NCBI GenBank assembly: GCA_024704765.1
Contig: JAKMXF010000199.1
Location: 434,001 to 498,000, forward strand
DNA: 64,000 bases
DNA from: Oopsacas minuta
Lineage: Eukaryota; Porifera; Hexactinellida; Lyssacinosida; Leucopsacidae
Reading direction: 5' to 3'
The notes under the pieces are model-generated. The model searched no databases, was not told the origin of the DNA, and saw nothing but the letters and a program-made list of their open reading frames with translations. Position numbers and translations under genes: made by a program. Of this stretch, positions 35,638 to 47,789 are shown piece by piece (within the stretch, counting starts at the first letter, position 1; each line of letters starts with the position of its first letter).

Positions 35638-38278
35638 CTAGGGCAATTGCTGTGTTTTACTCACACTAGTCCAGATTAACTGATGCAAAACCTCTTTCAA
35701 ATTGGAGGTCCGTCCCCCTTTCACCCTATCCAAGTATTCTAATGACATATATGGTGCCATAATAGCTAAAACACGGTCCGTACATTTCTGAAAGAGAGTT
35801 CTTGGATGGGAAGGAATATCTCCTCCCAAAAACATTACATTTTGGTAATGACACCTAGAGCTAACTCGAGTAGGACAATATTGGTGCATTTCAGTGCAAT
35901 TCTCAGAAGTTGCTGACAAATAATCAACAATGGCCAATAACAAATATCGTATCTCTGATAAAGAACGATGCGATTTGGACTTGATAGTAAAGCCATGTAG
36001 AGAAACAATTTTATCAATCATTGGGTCAGTAAATTCCTCGATCATAGAATAATCATTCATATCGTCACAACTATTCCACTTATTTCTAACTAGTTTGGAG
36101 TCTCTAGACGTGATATGTTTATAAGACTGATGAATGGTCTTTTTGTCCTTCTCATATTTAGTTTTTGATAACTCGTTTACTATAATGGACTTGTTGGAAG
36201 AAATATAGTCCTTCTCTTTCTCAACTATATGTATCCTCAACCCCATTTGAACATCTCTAAGGCATTCTTCACGAGAAATTTCAACGCAAAGTCACCATAA
36301 ACATCGAATTGTACTATTAAATTACACTTTTATCGTCTCCATCTACTACTATTTTAGAATATAATAAATTCTGATCTAAAGACTTGTGAAATACCACAGG
36401 TGCTAACTTTGACTCCAATGCAACTGAATTTAAATAACCATATTCTTTGGCTTGGACTAATTTTTTGTTGCCAAACCAAAGGCGAAATTTTTCTATGGAC
36501 AGGGATTTATCTTTTCAAGCTTCTTGCTTATCTACACGGTATCTACAACCATTGCATGCAGCCTTAAATCTTACTACTTGATCGGTTTCAATAAAAAGGG
36601 CTGAGGCATAGCAATATCTAGCAAATCCACCCCCTCCTTTACCAGTTCTCTTTTGATAGGCCCTCTCTTAGGAAACTGAAACGTAAAAAATACCTCATCG
36701 GATTTAAGGTACAAATTCCTCAATTTTTGAACTGCACGGTAGCAACAACGTACAGCAATTTCCATGGAAAGCTTTTGACAATGTTTTAGGGTTGCATAGA
36801 ATGCTTATTTACTAGGATAGGAGGCAAACCTATTAGTAAATGTGTTGTATCCGCAGGGTGTGTAATGATTGATGTGTATATTTCTATTCTAAGATCTTTA
36901 TATATATATTAGTATTATTAAATCTATTTGAATGCATATTATTCTATTACGTTTTAGTTATGAATATACATAATCTTGAATATTATTCATATAACTTAAC
37001 CCATATTTGTACGAAAGTTCAACTTTTCTATATTCTTGAAAGTTTGTCTATTATTCATGGTCAAAGAGCATCTTGTATCTTCATTTACAGAGCTATTGGG
37101 ATGGTAGAAGCAGGATTTTCTCAAAGAAAGTGCGCTAGGATAATAGGTGCAGATATTAGCAAAATCATACTTTTTGGATTGGTACAAGTTTGGGGAATCC
37201 CTTCATAATAAATCGGTTCGTGGACCAAATTATCCATCCCTAGAGTTCTGAAAACTATTTTGGCAAGATGAATAAGCAAAAAGAACCAATCTACTACAAA
37301 ACAAGTAAAGAGAATAATGCTAGAGGTTTTGAAGAACAACCTTCTTTCTGCAATACGAAAAACAGTTTTAAACTGGTAGGTTTTGAGCAAAGCATTGCTG
37401 CCGGAGATGTCCAACTCCATCTTTCAACACAATGGTGCTCCTGCGCATCACGCAAAAATAACCCAAGAATGGTTCAGTAGCAACCTGAAAAGCTTTTGAG
37501 CGAAAGCTATTTATCCAGGAAACCCATCGAATCTTATTCCAGAAGAGAACCTCTAGTCAATTCTCCAAGCAGAGGTAGATACAATGGCACGTCAACAAAT
37601 GCAGGAATGCAGATCAAGAACATAAAATTAGATTGGTCGCAAATCCAATGAGATATTTGGCACAAAATCCAAATAGGAATGCCAGAAAGCATAAAATATG
37701 ATATCAAACTGAAGAGAGCACATATAGGCAAATGAACTATTACATAATAATAACACATTTCTAGAATATATATCCTTGTATTAGAGGGCATCAATCACTA
37801 TACACCCTGTAAGCCACTTTTACCAAAGTATTCTCCTGCTTAATATCTGTAATAAATTGTGACCAAACATAATTATATTGTCGCTATCAGTGGATTGCAA
37901 GGACCTAGGGAGCTTATAGAATTCAGAGGAATGTCTACAATGATCGCAAATAATATAATAATGTTTTGTAATTCCGTTCACAAAAGAAGATTGGAAACAC
38001 TTTAGATTCCCTCTTTTACAATTTTTATAGAGAGCTGCAGCTGATAAACTAGCTTCTAAAATACCAATGTCAACTAGCGCTTGACCTTCTGCTTTGGCTA
38101 GGCTCTTGATTATCGGATTGTCCTTTCCCACAACAAATATCTCCGTTCCCGTATGCTGTATACTTTCAATATCCTCACTAATACGAATGTTCTTATCAGA
38201 GGCTGAAGACGGGACATCATCATCAAACTCACAATGGCTAACATTACTATCAACTGAATTATCAAACCTGGCTGCCAT
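35638..38278 (-). pseudogene. Mutator-like (MULE) transposase, split by a Tc1 insertion
   Basis: Minus strand, three parts. (1) 38278-37820: 152 codons starting MAARFDNSVDSN, acidic, with DIGILEASLSAAAL and YYIICDHCRH, like the N-terminal Zn-binding part. (2) After the Tc1 at 36854-37809, AFYATLKHCQKLSMEIAVRCC (36800-36740; family: FxxYNKIL...SM..A). (3) 36246-35638: 202 codons with FTDPMIDKIVSLHGFTIKS, then HQYCPTRVSSRC (family: HxYCPxGxDSWC), LAIMAPYMSLEYLDRVKGG and LKEVLHQLIWTSVSKTQ (family: NESxNxxIWxxxPKxxF). This is the arthropod Mutator-like domain. The catalytic middle is badly decayed. Confidence 0.75.
36854..37809 (+). mobile_element. Decayed, shortened Tc1-like element inside the MULE gene
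   Basis: 956 bp. Left end CAGGGTGTGTAATGATTGAT; right end, reversed, CAGGGTGTATAGTGATTGAT. TA remains at the right (37810-37811); the left flank is mutated. Plus-strand scraps of transposase: GMVEAGFSQRKCARIIGADI (helix-turn-helix, near 37100) and FQHNGAPAHHAKITQEWF (near 37425; family: FQQDGAPAHTAK, so the Asp is changed to Asn), followed by YPGN and ENL. About 400 bp shorter than complete Tc1 copies, so internally deleted. Most like the DD37E group. Confidence 0.82.
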
Positions 38279-39072
38279 ATTCGTGAGTTCTAAATCCTGG
38301 AACTGATCTATAATAAGATCAGCTAAATTGCAAACTTGACTACTGGAGGCAGGCGATCGGAATATTTTATGAGACGAAATACCATGAAAGACTCTTTCTT
38401 TTATGCCTGAATGTTGTGTCTTTTAACTTTTACACGTCACAGATGACATTTGACGTGGTTAATGGAACAGACACGTTAGATGGTTGAATAAAGTCAAATC
38501 TCTGTGGGACAATAGCAGTAAATTCATTCGTTACAAGGTTATCCTGATCTTACGGATCAGGGCCCAATTCAATACCTCCAATTACAGGTAAAGTACAAAT
38601 TATACAAGGTAGAACGGATATTGATATGCCAAAAGTTTCTGATAGTTCAGTGAACAACAAATTTCATAAGAACTATATATGAAATTTTAATGATAGGATT
38701 GCTGCTTTAAATTCGCTTTCACGCCATTTGCACACAAAGTATTTAAACTGATGGGAATATTACTAGTAGTTGAAAACGAAGAAGATCGAAAGGAGTGGTC
38801 TAGAAGGAAGAAGAATAAAATAAGTTGTATATAATCTTCTAAGGATATGGTCAGTAGAGTTTCGAAAGTACAATACCGGATAACGAAGTTGTACTATGTC
38901 CAAGTCTAGCAAATCCAACAATTAAATATGACTCTAGTATGTCTGTTGGCATGAAATTGGAAAAACAATTTGTGTTACCTGATAGTAAATGAAATTTCGA
39001 AAGGTTAAGAAGAAGAAATATTTACAGACTTAGATTTCATAGAATGAGCTTCTTTAGATTATAAGTTACATA
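38279..39072. other. AT-rich sequence, nothing recognised
   Basis: Flank between the MULE gene and the mariner. No terminal inverted repeat of the MULE was identified here. Confidence 0.4.
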
Positions 39073-40391
39073 CAGGGGTTGTTCAATAAATAATGAGACT
39101 TTTTTCATAATTCATATAGTAAACCTACACTTATGATAATTGATTATCAAATGTTTCGATAAATTCCCCCTTCAACTTTAGACATCGTTTCCATCGTTCT
39201 GGTAACTTCTCCAGCCCAGTGGTATAGAATTCTTTGGGGGTCCCTTTTTCCTCACTGTTTATTTCATATTCCAGCCTTTTGAAATCCTCAAATCTCTTCC
39301 CTCCAAGAGGTCTCTTCATCTCTCCAAATAGCCAGTAGTCGCTGGGAGCCAGGTCTGGACTATACGGGGGATGAGGGAGGCATTCGAATCCTGAATCGTC
39401 AATTGCAGCTATTGTCTTGGAGCTTACATGGGACCTTGCATTGTCATGTTGTAGCAATACGCAATGTGACAAATTGCCTCGCATCTCACGTTTAATCGCT
39501 TGACGCAATTCTTTCAATTCGTCAACGTAATAATCACTGTTTATGGTTGTCTTCTCAGGCAACCAGTCGAGATGTATGATTCCTTTCCTATCTCAATCCC
39601 AAAATACTGTTGCCATTCTCTTCCCTGATGATTTTTCGGCCTTTACCTGGATGGGCACAGGTTCATCACGTCTCTTCCACTGCTTCCATTCGAGTTTTGC
39701 TCTCTGCTTCATAATAATGAATCTAAGTTTCATCCCCCCTTACTAAACGATCGAAAGAGTCTTCCTCTGCCTTGTATCTTGAATGTAATTCTTTGCTAAC
39801 TCTGACCCTTTCGCGTTTTTCTTCTTTGAAAGAGTTTTTGGGTCCAACGCGCAATTATCATTGACATTTCCAGATCTTCAGTGATAATCGAGTGTAGTGT
39901 GGCTTTTGATATACCTACCTCTCTTCTAACTGTCGCAGGGTTATTCGTTTGTCCTTGTCCAAAATTGTTTGGACCCTCTCGATATTACCCCGGGTTTTGA
40001 GGAAGTCGGACGACCTGGACGAGGGTCATCGTGGAGTTCGTCATCACCATTATCAAAACATTCGATCCATCTATATAGATATGGTGACTTTCGAAGGACA
40101 TTCATCACCGAAATTATCATGAATTTCACGAAGAATGTATGAGCCAGTCTTCCCCTTTTCCCACAAGTACCAAATTATTTGTCATTTTCTTTCTTTGCTA
40201 GAATCCATTAGTTGAAAAAAGTAGCCTATACAAATGAAAATTATACTAACGGATATGCTAGTAGAGTAAAGAGTATATTGCATCGAAGTTAAATAATCAA
40301 GTTAGGCTGCTATTCTGATATTAACTTAGAACTGTATTAATAAGAATATGAATTCAATAGATTAGTCTCATTACTTGTTGAACAACCCTCG
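39073..40391 (-). mobile_element. mariner element (DD34D), complete ends, dead
   Basis: 1319 bp between TA at 39071-39072 and 40392-40393. Inverted ends: CAGGGGTTGTTCAATAAATA on the left and, reversed, CGAGGGTTGTTCAACAAGTA on the right, both followed by ATGAGACT. A different subfamily from the element at 6044. Confidence 0.92.
39131..40200 (-). pseudogene. mariner transposase, frameshifted
   Basis: Minus strand. The C-terminal 143 codons are intact: QHDNARSHVSS (second Asp) and PPYSPDLAPSDYWLFGEMK (third Asp), 34 residues apart. Upstream, the N-terminal half survives only in pieces, for example WIECFDNGDDELHDDPRPGR around 40060. Other frames cover the rest, with stops near 39563 and 39940. 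The HDDPRPGRP hook and the YSPDLAPSD motif are standard mariner. Confidence 0.88.
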
Positions 40392-40394
40392 TAG

Positions 40395-40910
40395 ATTGAA
40401 ATTTGTATTTCGAAACATGGGAAGTTAGCTACTGAATGATACAACGATTTGGTTGCCAATTTCACATTTCGCAATATCGAAATTGTGTTACTCAACTATA
40501 CAGAGATTTGTTTGTCAATTTCAAATGTCTGCTCATATTAACTCCAATAAAGACTATATACAGCATTTCACTCAATTTCCTATTTCGACACATGGGAAGT
40601 GAATCTCTGAACTATACAAAGATTTGATATTCAATTTCAATTTCGGGACATAGAAATTATGAAACTAAACCATACATATATTTGTCGGGCAATTCCAAAT
40701 GTCCCAGGTATTCACAGCAATTCACGCCTTTACAAAGCTTTTTACTCAATTTCCAAATTCTATACATGGGAAATACAATATTGAACTACACAAAGATTTG
40801 TTTGTTAATTTCAAATTTCGATACATTATACTTGTGAAACTAGACAATACAAAGAGTTATAAGTAAATTTCAAATGTCAAGACATATTCACTTGTTTAAA
40901 TCCCTTGCTT
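40395..40910. repeat. ~58-bp tandem repeat, diverged
   Basis: Roughly eight to nine copies of a 57-60-bp unit with core CTATACAAAGATTTGTTTGTC then AATTTC, then GACACATGGGAAGTGA. It starts directly beside the mariner end. The words AATTTCAAATGTC recall the arm repeat at 33.5-33.7 kb, so they may be related. Confidence 0.75.
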
Positions 40911-40974
40911 TTAGGGGACAAAAGGATTATATAAAAGATTGTGATTAAATGTATATATTTCTAAAGATTGTTCT

Positions 40975-41472
40975 AGATGTCCTGAAAATTCAAATTTAAG
41001 AAATCATATTCCATCTAGGGTGCTGCATGTTCCCGCTGATGGAACTTGTTTATTTTCTTCTCTATCATCTTGCCTCACAGGTAGTACTGGCAATTTCCAT
41101 AAAATGCGTTCTTTAATGGTAGAAAATATGATTGGGAATTTTAAGGAAGAGTGTGATAGGTTTATTTGCAACAAATTTCCACGATCTGGAATGAATTATG
41201 GGAATGTTAACCATTACATAATTCAATCTAAAATGCAATGAGTCAATATGGGGTACTGATGATGAGTTATTCGTATCATCACTGTTGTTACAAACAGATA
41301 TTAGGGTTTTTACTTCAGATATGGAAATATATGGACAGTATTTTCTGGGAGTGGTAAAAAATTGATCGATACGTTAGAAACACCACCTATTAACCCATTT
41401 GGATCTATATATAAATTATAATGGAATTCAGTATGAGCCAGTTGTAAGGGTAGATTTGGCTAATTTTAAGTA
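40975..41472 (+). pseudogene. OTU-type cysteine protease domain fragment
   Basis: The plus strand gives NHIPSRVLHVPADGTCLFSS, with the OTU nucleophile motif D-G-x-C, then LTGS, then MRSLMVENM. A one-base shift near 41236 leads to NESIWGTDDELFVSSLLLQT then DIRVFTS. Two more shifts give INPFGSIY and NGIQYEPVV. In OTU proteases the last motif is usually HYEPV with the catalytic His; here it is Gln. OTU domains of this sort are often carried by arthropod transposons and retroelements. No partner domain or terminus is visible, so the parent element is unknown. Confidence 0.75.
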
Positions 41473-42853
41473 ATGAGTACTTCCTAATAAATATATTTGT
41501 ATATTAGTATATGTAGTCATAATTTACTGCTGTCTGCAGTATATTTGCTAATTTATTTGGGCAACGAATTTCGGCAATCGGCTGCAGCATAGACGTTAAT
41601 ACTAGACAAGTGAAACAAAAATATTTCGAATCTTTTATCGAAATTGTAATAGATTAAATACAGTATAACTTGGATATGACGCCCCCATGGCAAGCAAATT
41701 GGCACGCACTAACCGAGTTCTACCGATGTAAATTATATTATTTGTCAAACCAGTTAAATATACAAAGTCAATCAGTACTGTGTAAAATAAACAGGAAGGA
41801 GTTTAGAATGAGGAACCAGTAGTATAATTTTAAACTACACATTTGTATCCATAAATTGAAATTAGTCCTAAATTATAATATTAAAGGGATCTTGTACAAG
41901 TATAGGACACACTTCAACTATGGAATCCAGAATCATAACCTAAAAAATCTGTAGTTGAGAATTTAACTTCACATATTACTTGTAAATCAGCATTAGTTTA
42001 TTGGATGGAATAATATTCAGTGGCATGATTAAATTCTGAAGAATGTACATCAGCTATATACAAGGATTCTTACTAGTTAAATTCTAAGTTGGCTAATTCA
42101 TTGAAAAATAGTCAAGAATAATGAATAAATCTTTCTCAATTTATACATTATTCTTTTGAAGAGTTGATTAATTAATGTGTTTATGCAATTCATAATGATA
42201 TTGAATAATATATATCAGTGTTGCGAATTCTGAACCACTAGGGGACTAGAGAAACTGGTCGTAATAAAGAGAATTCATATTTATCAACTCGACTTTATAC
42301 AAAACCTATTTATGCATTAAAATTGGGGCCAGAAGGTTATTAATTCAAAATGAACGAATATTCATATTATTTACACTGAGTTGGAGTTATCGTCGTGTGG
42401 TAACACATTCTCAATAGGCTTTAGAACCTAGGTATAGTGAATAGATATATGCGACTAGTGTAATACAGATATCGTAGTACCTTCTATTATTTTCATAAAT
42501 GTGTTTGTATTTACAATTACTATTTAGTTTGTATCATCAGTTACTCCGCACAAGAAAAATTAAGCAATATGTCCACACAGCGATCATAACCTGTTTGGCC
42601 TATACTTGAGTTTAGTAGTATTATATCAAATATTGTATAACAAATTTTATAATTCCTGTTCTCTTTATATTTCCATTACGATTGACCACAATTGTTAAGT
42701 TTAGACTCTGGCTTAAACCTGCACTGGATAGGCGAATATACTTTGGCCCTTTCAAGTTCGCATCAATTACATTATTAATTGCCGAGGGCTACGAGGTCCA
42801 TATAATCTTGTCAAATTCTAATTCTTTATACATATTAGCAATTTTATTCTCCA
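41473..42853. other. AT-rich sequence, nothing recognised
   Basis: May contain the left end of the hAT that follows. I found no inverted repeat pair. Confidence 0.4.
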
Positions 42854-44815
42854 ATGGGCGACGAGGATGACGATGTTTCTATTCTCGATTCCAAAACAGT
42901 AGCACTTGATGGATTGGCTCCAAGTGTGTCAATACATAACAAGAGGAAAAGGTGGCATAAAAGTGTTGAGTGGAATACTGTTCGCATCTTAAAAGATCAT
43001 TCCAATAATCCATCTTGGGATTGTATACATTGCGGCAGGAGAGGGTACGGTGGGGTAACCCTTATACGAAATCATCTCTTGGGTAAATGATCTCTCTTTT
43101 CTCAAATGAAGTCCTGGCATACGGAAGCCAAGAGAATTGTCAAGGAAGCATTGGAAATGTATTCAGCACACAAGTAACAGACCCTTGGGAATTTTAATGC
43201 TGCTCATTTTGCTAAAGCGGGGCCTACATTGTTGGACAATTGGTCAAGCAGAAAAGTAAAAAATAAAGCGGACGGTGCTGTCGCAAATTGGATATTTGAA
43301 GATGCAAGGCCATGATGTCTGCAACTACACCTGCATTTCAAGAGCTCTTAGAAATGATCAACCATTACACTCTAATTACGAAAACTATTTACAAAGCCTC
43401 TTCCCATAACATAATACAAGGGACACTCATGAATAAGTCCATTGATGATATGAAAATTGAACTAGAGCGCCTTCAAGTAGTTGCTGAGAAGTACGGTACA
43501 AAATCATTTCTGACAGTTGGAAGAACTGTAAAAGGCAACCTATTATTAACTTGGTAATGGTGACTCGAGATGGGGTTTTATTTTTTGATTGTATCGACAA
43601 GAAAGGTCATTAAAGGATGCAAAATTTATAATTGATTTAATTCAGAGGGGTTTGGAAGAACATGTCCCTAAATGTCTTCAAGGCACGGAATGTTTGAGTG
43701 ATGGATGGAGCTTGTATAAAGGCGCTTGTACTAGAAAACGTTGCCCACACCTGGTACAGCTAAATGTGCTTGTCATGGTCTGGATCTCATGCTAGAGAAA
43801 CTTTGTGGCCAAAGTGGCGAGAAAACTAAAAAGAAACAAGAGTGGGCATTTAGTGCAATTCAGAGATCGGAGTTTACTGTAAGTTTTGTCTTAAACCACG
43901 AGTTCAGCTTAGGTCTTTATCGAAAATATGCTCAGGGTGTGGATGGGGTTAACAAATAGATTTCGAAACCTGCAGACACCAGATTCGCTACCAAATTTCT
44001 GCTTGTGTCCCGAGCAGTTGATGTGTTCAGTAATCTTGAGCGCGTTGCGGTTGATTCTGAGTGGACTTCTAGGCACAAGGAGAAGAGCCAGAAGGTTCAA
44101 CAAGCCGGTGTGCTAAGGTAAAACATGAATTGCAGATGAGCTCGTTGTGGAATCACGCTAAGGATCTTGTGAAATTTTTCACTCATCTATTTTTGATTTT
44201 GCGTCTTTCAGATCAAGGTGGCCCAGCAATGGCTGTATTAGATGTTAAAATGCGGGAAGCACGAGAAACGATGATAAATTTTGAAACAAATAAATATGTT
44301 ACTGAGTTACGTCTCCGTAACTGTGTTAAGTTGTTTGATGCGTGTTGGAAGTGGTTTCATAACCCTGTGCATCGAGTTGGGTATCTCATGAACCCATATT
44401 ATACCTTCGAAACTAAACGTGCCGAAGATACCGAGGAAAATTTGGAAGCATTAATGCTTATTCTATCAAAGTTCCTGCCCAATTTTAGTGATCAGGCAAA
44501 GGCGTTGAGTCAGTAAAATTTCTTTCGTGAACTAGGAGGTGCATTTGGAAGTCCATTGGCTCGAGTAGCTGTCCATACGATACCACCTCACAAATGGTTT
44601 GGTACATTCGGTGTAGTTGCATGCCAGTTTAGCCCATCGCAATGAAATACTTAATGTGCGCGTAGATCAATCTGAAGCCGAGCACAGTCTTAAACGCAAA
44701 GCAAACATTCATTCAAAGACAAGGAACAGAATGACTCATGAAAATGTTCGAAATCTTGTATGGCTGTCAATAAATCTGGTGTTAAAACGTCGATGGTTTA
44801 AAGAAGGAGTTTAAG
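42854..44815 (+). pseudogene. hAT transposase with BED finger and DUF659-like core, decayed
   Basis: ATG 42854 opens a BED-type finger: WDCIHCGRRGYGGVTLIRNH (family: CxxC...H-x-L.G). Next come ADGAVANWIFEDARP and TPAFQELLEMINHY, then a decayed catalytic region (ECLSDGWSLYKGACTRKRCPH). AKCACHGLDLMLEKL follows (family: CAAHCLDLMLEDI), ADTRFATKFL, SSLWNHAKDLVKFFTHLF, and NPVHRVGYLMNPYY. The C-terminal dimerisation region ends it: NVRVDQSEAEHSLKRKANIH and NLVWLSINL (family: SSSGCERNWS...KRNRL). At least six frameshifts or stops break it. About 2 kb, typical for the family. No terminal repeats found. Confidence 0.88.
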
Positions 44816-45119
44816 GTTTCAATGTTGATCAGCAACAATATTACTCTTAGTCTCAAACTACGGCACGTCAAACTCAACTTGAAAGAAGTTCAAGAGAATC
44901 AGAGGATGAGGACATTAATCAGTCGATTGCAGATACGATCATAGCTCTGATACAGAATCAACTATTGAGCTGGAATCAGATTTAGATTTAAATTTAGAGC
45001 TCGAGTTGTATGTGACCTTAGGCTGATGACTACTGACTACAGTTTCTCGACCTAGTTACCGATTAATGCATAGTATTATTCAATCACTCAACATGCCTTA
45101 TTCTTAGCGTTTATTAAAT
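44816..45119. other. 3' flank of the hAT remnant, nothing recognised
   Basis: No terminal inverted repeat that I can support. Confidence 0.4.
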
Positions 45120-45270
45120 TATCATGAATTCTTCATGGAGAACAATGATTCATGAAGTATTTAAAATGAATTATTCAAAAAGAATTATTCGTGAATTATT
45201 CACAAAAAATTATTCATTTTTAACCTAGCGAATAATGAATTATTCATTATTCATGAATTAGTCAACTTAG
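45120..45270. repeat. AATTATTCAT-rich palindromic repeat
   Basis: About ten copies of GAATTATTCA or its complement, in both orientations, allowing several hairpins. Low-complexity sequence, perhaps an element end. Confidence 0.7.
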
Positions 45271-46519
45271 GTTAAATTGTCTAGAATTACAAATGAAATT
45301 GCTACAATTCCTTACAGATTCTCATTGGTCATTACAATTTCAATAAGGTTATACGACTTCTGTGTATAAAATGTATTGTTCGAAAGCAATTGTACCTGAT
45401 AAAAATTCAGAATAGTTTTTGAGTTATATTTGCAGAAAAATCCTACAAATATTCATTTGGAGTCAATACTTGATTGTTGTTCTTACATTTGTAAATGGCT
45501 GTATTTTGAAATTTTTGATTACTTAAACAAGTCTAAAGAATTTAGGAAGTGCAAAATAGAATGGTAACTAAAGCAAGCAGGATCATGTGACTTCCTATGC
45601 GTAAGATCACAGTCACTGTGTATAGGCTTACAAGACAACAACCATAGTCTATACATCCTCTATAGTATTGTAAAGACTAAAGAAATTGAGAAATATTATA
45701 TACTTTCAAAAAGATTAACAAGTCAGAAAAACCACAGGCGGCACCCTATTTTTCTTTAAGAAATTGAATAATAGGATACGATAGAAGGTATCTGGAAAGT
45801 TTGAGGTGATACTGGTTGTAAATAATTTCTAAAATTGGCTTCAAAGTTTGAGTTAGTAACAAACAAAAAACTGTGAATTTAATGATTTTAGAATGCTGTT
45901 GTGGGTGATAATTTTTTGGTATTTCACGATCATATTGATAGCGTTAGAAGCGATCACATCTCAACTATAGATTAGCATTAAATTTTAAAGATTCAGTATG
46001 GTTTAGGTTAAGAAACAAGAGTTTAAACTAACCCTATTTTATGTATAAGCTATTCCATCCCCCTCAAACTCTGATTCCCAACATCAACTTTGAAATCTGA
46101 TAGCTCAGCGTTTTGTAGGAATTTTTGAAAGATTTTAATTCACACAAACGTCCATTTCTCCTAAATATATGAATGAAATTTCAGAATCAAATGAAGTTGT
46201 ATCATGATCACTATGACAAAAACACTGTAAAAAGTAAAAATTTTAAAAATTATTTATATTGCCTAAAACAGCCAACAATCCTCTAACGAATGATACCAAT
46301 TACGCATAAATCAGAGATGTACAAGTGAGTAAAATTAGTGATTAAAGTTACATTGTCGAATACTAGGCTAACTTCACACGAAATTTCGTAGACCCAATGC
46401 GTTATTAACATGGAGATAGCACCTGATATGGGCTATTTTCCCGCTCGCATATAAATATTCCCGAATTTTACTCGCCCTGAGTGCATGGGCCAGCCTAAAT
46501 AAGGCCTGGTTCGAACTTG
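45271..46519. other. AT-rich sequence, nothing recognised
   Basis: No supportable feature on either strand. Confidence 0.4.
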
Positions 46520-46680
46520 ACCTCTTTTTTGTCAAATTTCGAAATAACTGTATCGCTATATGTATCCTGTTAACACTCCCAGTTGTTGTTGTAAGTGGTG
46601 AGAGAAGTTTTTCGAAGCTGAAACTGATGAAAATATATATTATTTCTTCAATCACACGAAAGACATGTAGGCTTGCGGCC
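46520..46680 (+). pseudogene. hAT transposase C-terminal dimerisation fragment
   Basis: The plus strand reads FFVKFRNNCIAICILLTLPV, then SGERSFSKLKLMK, closely matching the hAT end motif ILLTIPVTVASCERSFSKLKLIK. Only the last part of the protein is present; the remainder was not found to the left. A possible element end (46675) follows at once. Confidence 0.72.
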
Positions 46681-47190
46681 GTAGCCACTGGCCAGGTTGG
46701 TTAGCTTAACCTGACCACTCAACCAAGTTGGCCAAGTATGGTCGAGTTTCATCTAATTATTAAGTATAGGTATTTAACCAGTCCCGAGCATAGGAATGTA
46801 GTAACCTATTGGCTAACAAGATATTTCTAGGATTTCTTTGTCACCCACATTTGATTATATTCCGACCTACTATTGACATGATTTCAGCACGTAACTACTA
46901 TCTGAGATCGATTTAGATCCTTCTGACTTTCTGGGTATACTTTTAACCAACTTCTGGAATAATATTTAATAATATCATAGCTTAGAATTATAGCCTTGCC
47001 TAGAGTCACACTTATATATAATATATCATGGCCGTGGCCATCGGTCTGGTTTGACAAGTTTCAATCAGACCGACTTTGCTACCAAATATTCCAATAATTC
47101 ACCAACAGGTCCAGTTGCATAAGTTAACCTGACCACTTGTCTTGTTTAGGCTGTATTCAACAGGACCACTTGAATTTTCATGGCTACGGC
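46675..47190. mobile_element. Possible hAT-derived non-autonomous element with CGGCCGTAGCC ends
   Basis: Left end GCGGCCGTAGCCACTGG; right end, reversed, CAGGGCCGTAGCCATGAA. The inside holds related words (GGCCGTGGCCATCGG near 47030, TTAACCTGACCAC twice). Similar CAGGGCCGTAGC sequence ends the inner region at 54133. No clean target duplication seen. Confidence 0.45.
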
Positions 47191-47748
47191 CCTGGATTGG
47201 CCAAAATCTGTTGAATATGAAATTGCGCAAAAGATGGATCTTAAGAGACCAGTGACTGAATTTGCTAATACTTGAAAAGTAGATTTGATACTTAGGTTGT
47301 TGTTATAACTTTACTACCTACACTTCATTTAATTTTTTTCAAAATTGTATTTTTAGGACATGTATTCAAAATTTGGAGGGCCGATTGTGGGGGGCTCGAC
47401 TCAAGGACCGGGCTTGTGGCTAGTAACATATACTTTGCTATTCCTATAAAAGGAAATAATTTTTCATTCATGAATGTCTCTATTCCCTGTTTTGTAGCCA
47501 TATGTAAGGGGACCTGTGATTTAACTAACATAGTAAATGACGCAGCATGGCCTACATAAATACTGATGTATATGTCACCGAGAAGGCTTGCATATATTTT
47601 AGAGCTTAGTTGTGTATTAAAGAAATCATTGCTGTGTCATAGAATATGTAATGATAAAATAACATCCAAATCACTGGCTGGTGCTGTAGCTCAGCCACTA
47701 GGCACTAGGTCATGTTTCGTAACACAAAACTAAATCATTACTCTAGGG
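47191..47748. other. AT-rich sequence, nothing recognised
   Basis: No supportable feature. A 68-codon minus-strand frame (47325-47531) has no known motif. Confidence 0.4.
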
Positions 47749-47789
47749 CAGGGGCTTTCAGTCTGGTGTACCTTAGGACCACTCTTATA

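Noticed and set aside
46374-46688. 104-codon minus-strand open frame
   Set aside because: The opposite strand encodes the hAT SGERSFSKLK motif, so this is its shadow.
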